16,024 nucleotides of DNA from Selenomonas sp. (GTDB taxonomy: Bacteria; Bacillota; Negativicutes; Selenomonadales; Selenomonadaceae). Numbering within the stretch: the stretch's first letter is position 1; every line of letters begins with the position of its first letter. Of the stretch, positions 15,605 through 16,024 are shown piece after piece. The DNA lies in the NCBI RefSeq assembly GCF_022771645.1, contig NZ_JALFCU010000086.1, positions 1-16,024 on the forward strand, given 5' to 3'. The notes beneath the pieces are model-generated. The model saw only the letters and a program-made list of their open reading frames with translations, did not search any database and was not told the DNA's origin. The position numbers and the translations under genes are program-made.

Positions 15605-15700
15605 AAGCCTCTCCCTCAGGGAGAGGTGGCGCGCGTAGCGCGACGGAGCGGGTCCCTTGTACGTCTGAACGACAATTGAACCAAAACTTCCGCGGGTGCG
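15605..15700 (+). repeat. Structured intergenic repeat, copy E (between tRNA terminator and rRNA promoter)
   Basis: The perfect inverted repeat CCTCTCCCT / AGGGAGAGG opens the element (15608-15626). A GCGCG / CGCGC-type second hairpin follows, then ACGGAGCGGGTCCCTTGTACG. The end CGCGGGTGCG (15691-15700) is shorter than in the other copies, because the A-tracts of the rRNA promoter begin at once. It is outside any gene and probably not transcribed with the tRNAs. Confidence 0.72.
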
Positions 15701-15765
15701 AAAAAAGATTTCAAAAAAGATTTCAAAAAGGTGTTGACATCCACACGAAACTCGTGTAATATAAT
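15701..15765 (+). promoter_or_regulatory. Ribosomal RNA operon promoter with A-tract UP element
   Basis: AAAAAAGATTTC occurs twice in tandem (15701-15712 and 15713-15724), followed by AAAAAGG. Such phased A-tracts just upstream of a -35 fit an UP element bound by the alpha subunit of RNA polymerase. The -35 is TTGACA (15734-15739). The -10 is either TAATAT (15757-15762, 17-base spacing) or TATAAT (15760-15765, 20-base spacing). The boxA downstream supports assignment to a rRNA operon. Confidence 0.82.
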
Positions 15766-15770
15766 GCAAG

Positions 15771-16024
15771 TCAGCCGCGAGTGATGCGAATCACAGAAGG
15801 CAGCAAGGTGTTCTTTGAAAACTAAACAATGTAGATGATCATGCAACATGATCAGCCAGATGTTAGTCGATGCGAAAGCATCAACAAAACATCGATTGGT
15901 ATAGAACATATAGCAATCGGCAATTCTTTTACGGAACTTCATTAATATGAAGCGACGTACCAAAGATAATTAGAGCCATAAAATCAAGATAGGATGCTAT
16001 TTGCCTGACGGCAAATGGCAAAGA
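15771..16024 (+). ncRNA. rRNA operon leader (16S not reached)
   Basis: No reading frame is plausible in this AT-rich stretch. Several hairpins are visible: GTGAT/ATCAC with a GCGA loop (15781-15794), TGATCATG/CATGATCA with loop CAA (15836-15854), GATGC/GCATC with loop GAAA (15869-15882) enclosed by GATGTT/AACATC (15859-15864 and 15888-15893), and GCTATTTGCC/GGCAAATGGC with loop TGAC (15996-16019). The 5' end of 16S rRNA (AGAGTTTGATC...) is not in the window and is expected shortly to the right. Confidence 0.78.
15809..15822 (+). promoter_or_regulatory. rRNA antitermination boxA
   Basis: TGTTCTTTGAAAAC, followed by TAAACAATG, matches the boxA found in the leaders of Firmicutes 16S rRNA operons, where NusB-S10 loads the antitermination complex. 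It is about 45 bases after the -10. Confidence 0.82.

Noticed and set aside
15518..15769. 83-residue minus-strand frame over tRNA-Met, copy E and the rRNA promoter
   Set aside because: It would read through a tRNA, a terminator and a promoter, has no ribosome binding site and shows only composition from the repeat.

Overview
The window is a dcw (division and cell wall) gene cluster on the + strand, followed by two tRNA genes and the promoter and leader of a ribosomal RNA operon. Three things point to a Firmicutes-lineage bacterium with a GC-rich genome: the block ftsQ / DUF881 gene / sbp-type small basic protein gene / ftsZ, the Bacillus-like MraY and RsmH sequences, and the rRNA boxA of the TGTTCTTTGAAAAC type. 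My best guess is Negativicutes (Selenomonas or Mitsuokella relatives), but the taxon is an inference from sequence style. MurE carries the DNPR motif of enzymes that add meso-diaminopimelate.

Layout. At 1-120 the start of an unrecognised, highly charged protein runs off the left edge on the minus strand. At 247-696 is a small protein with three zinc ribbons, closed by a terminator. A strong promoter (757-785) and an array of about five 10-bp-spaced GTGG boxes (797-844, probably the MraZ operator) lead into mraZ-rsmH-ftsL. That unit ends in a clear terminator that overlaps the ftsL stop. A second promoter region (2843-2896) starts murE-murF-mraY-murD-murG-murC-ddl-ftsQ-DUF881-sbp, mostly with 1-4 bp overlaps. 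ftsZ has its own promoter. A consensus promoter then drives tRNA-Tyr and tRNA-Met, closed by a terminator. The last 300 bases hold an A-tract-rich rRNA promoter, a boxA and a structured leader. 16S rRNA is expected just past the right edge.

How the genes work together: MurC, MurD, MurE, Ddl and MurF build UDP-MurNAc-pentapeptide; MraY and MurG make lipid I and lipid II; FtsL, FtsQ and FtsZ belong to the divisome; RsmH methylates 16S rRNA; MraZ probably regulates the first unit. Four genes usual in such clusters are absent here: ftsI/spoVD, ftsW, murB and ftsA.

The most unusual feature is a family of structured intergenic repeats of about 100 bp (one copy is enlarged to about 165 bp). There are five copies plus one fragment. 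They lie between mraZ and rsmH, between mraY and murD (an inverted pair plus the fragment), between murC and ddl, and between the tRNA terminator and the rRNA promoter. I see no phage, transposase gene, CRISPR array or defence system.
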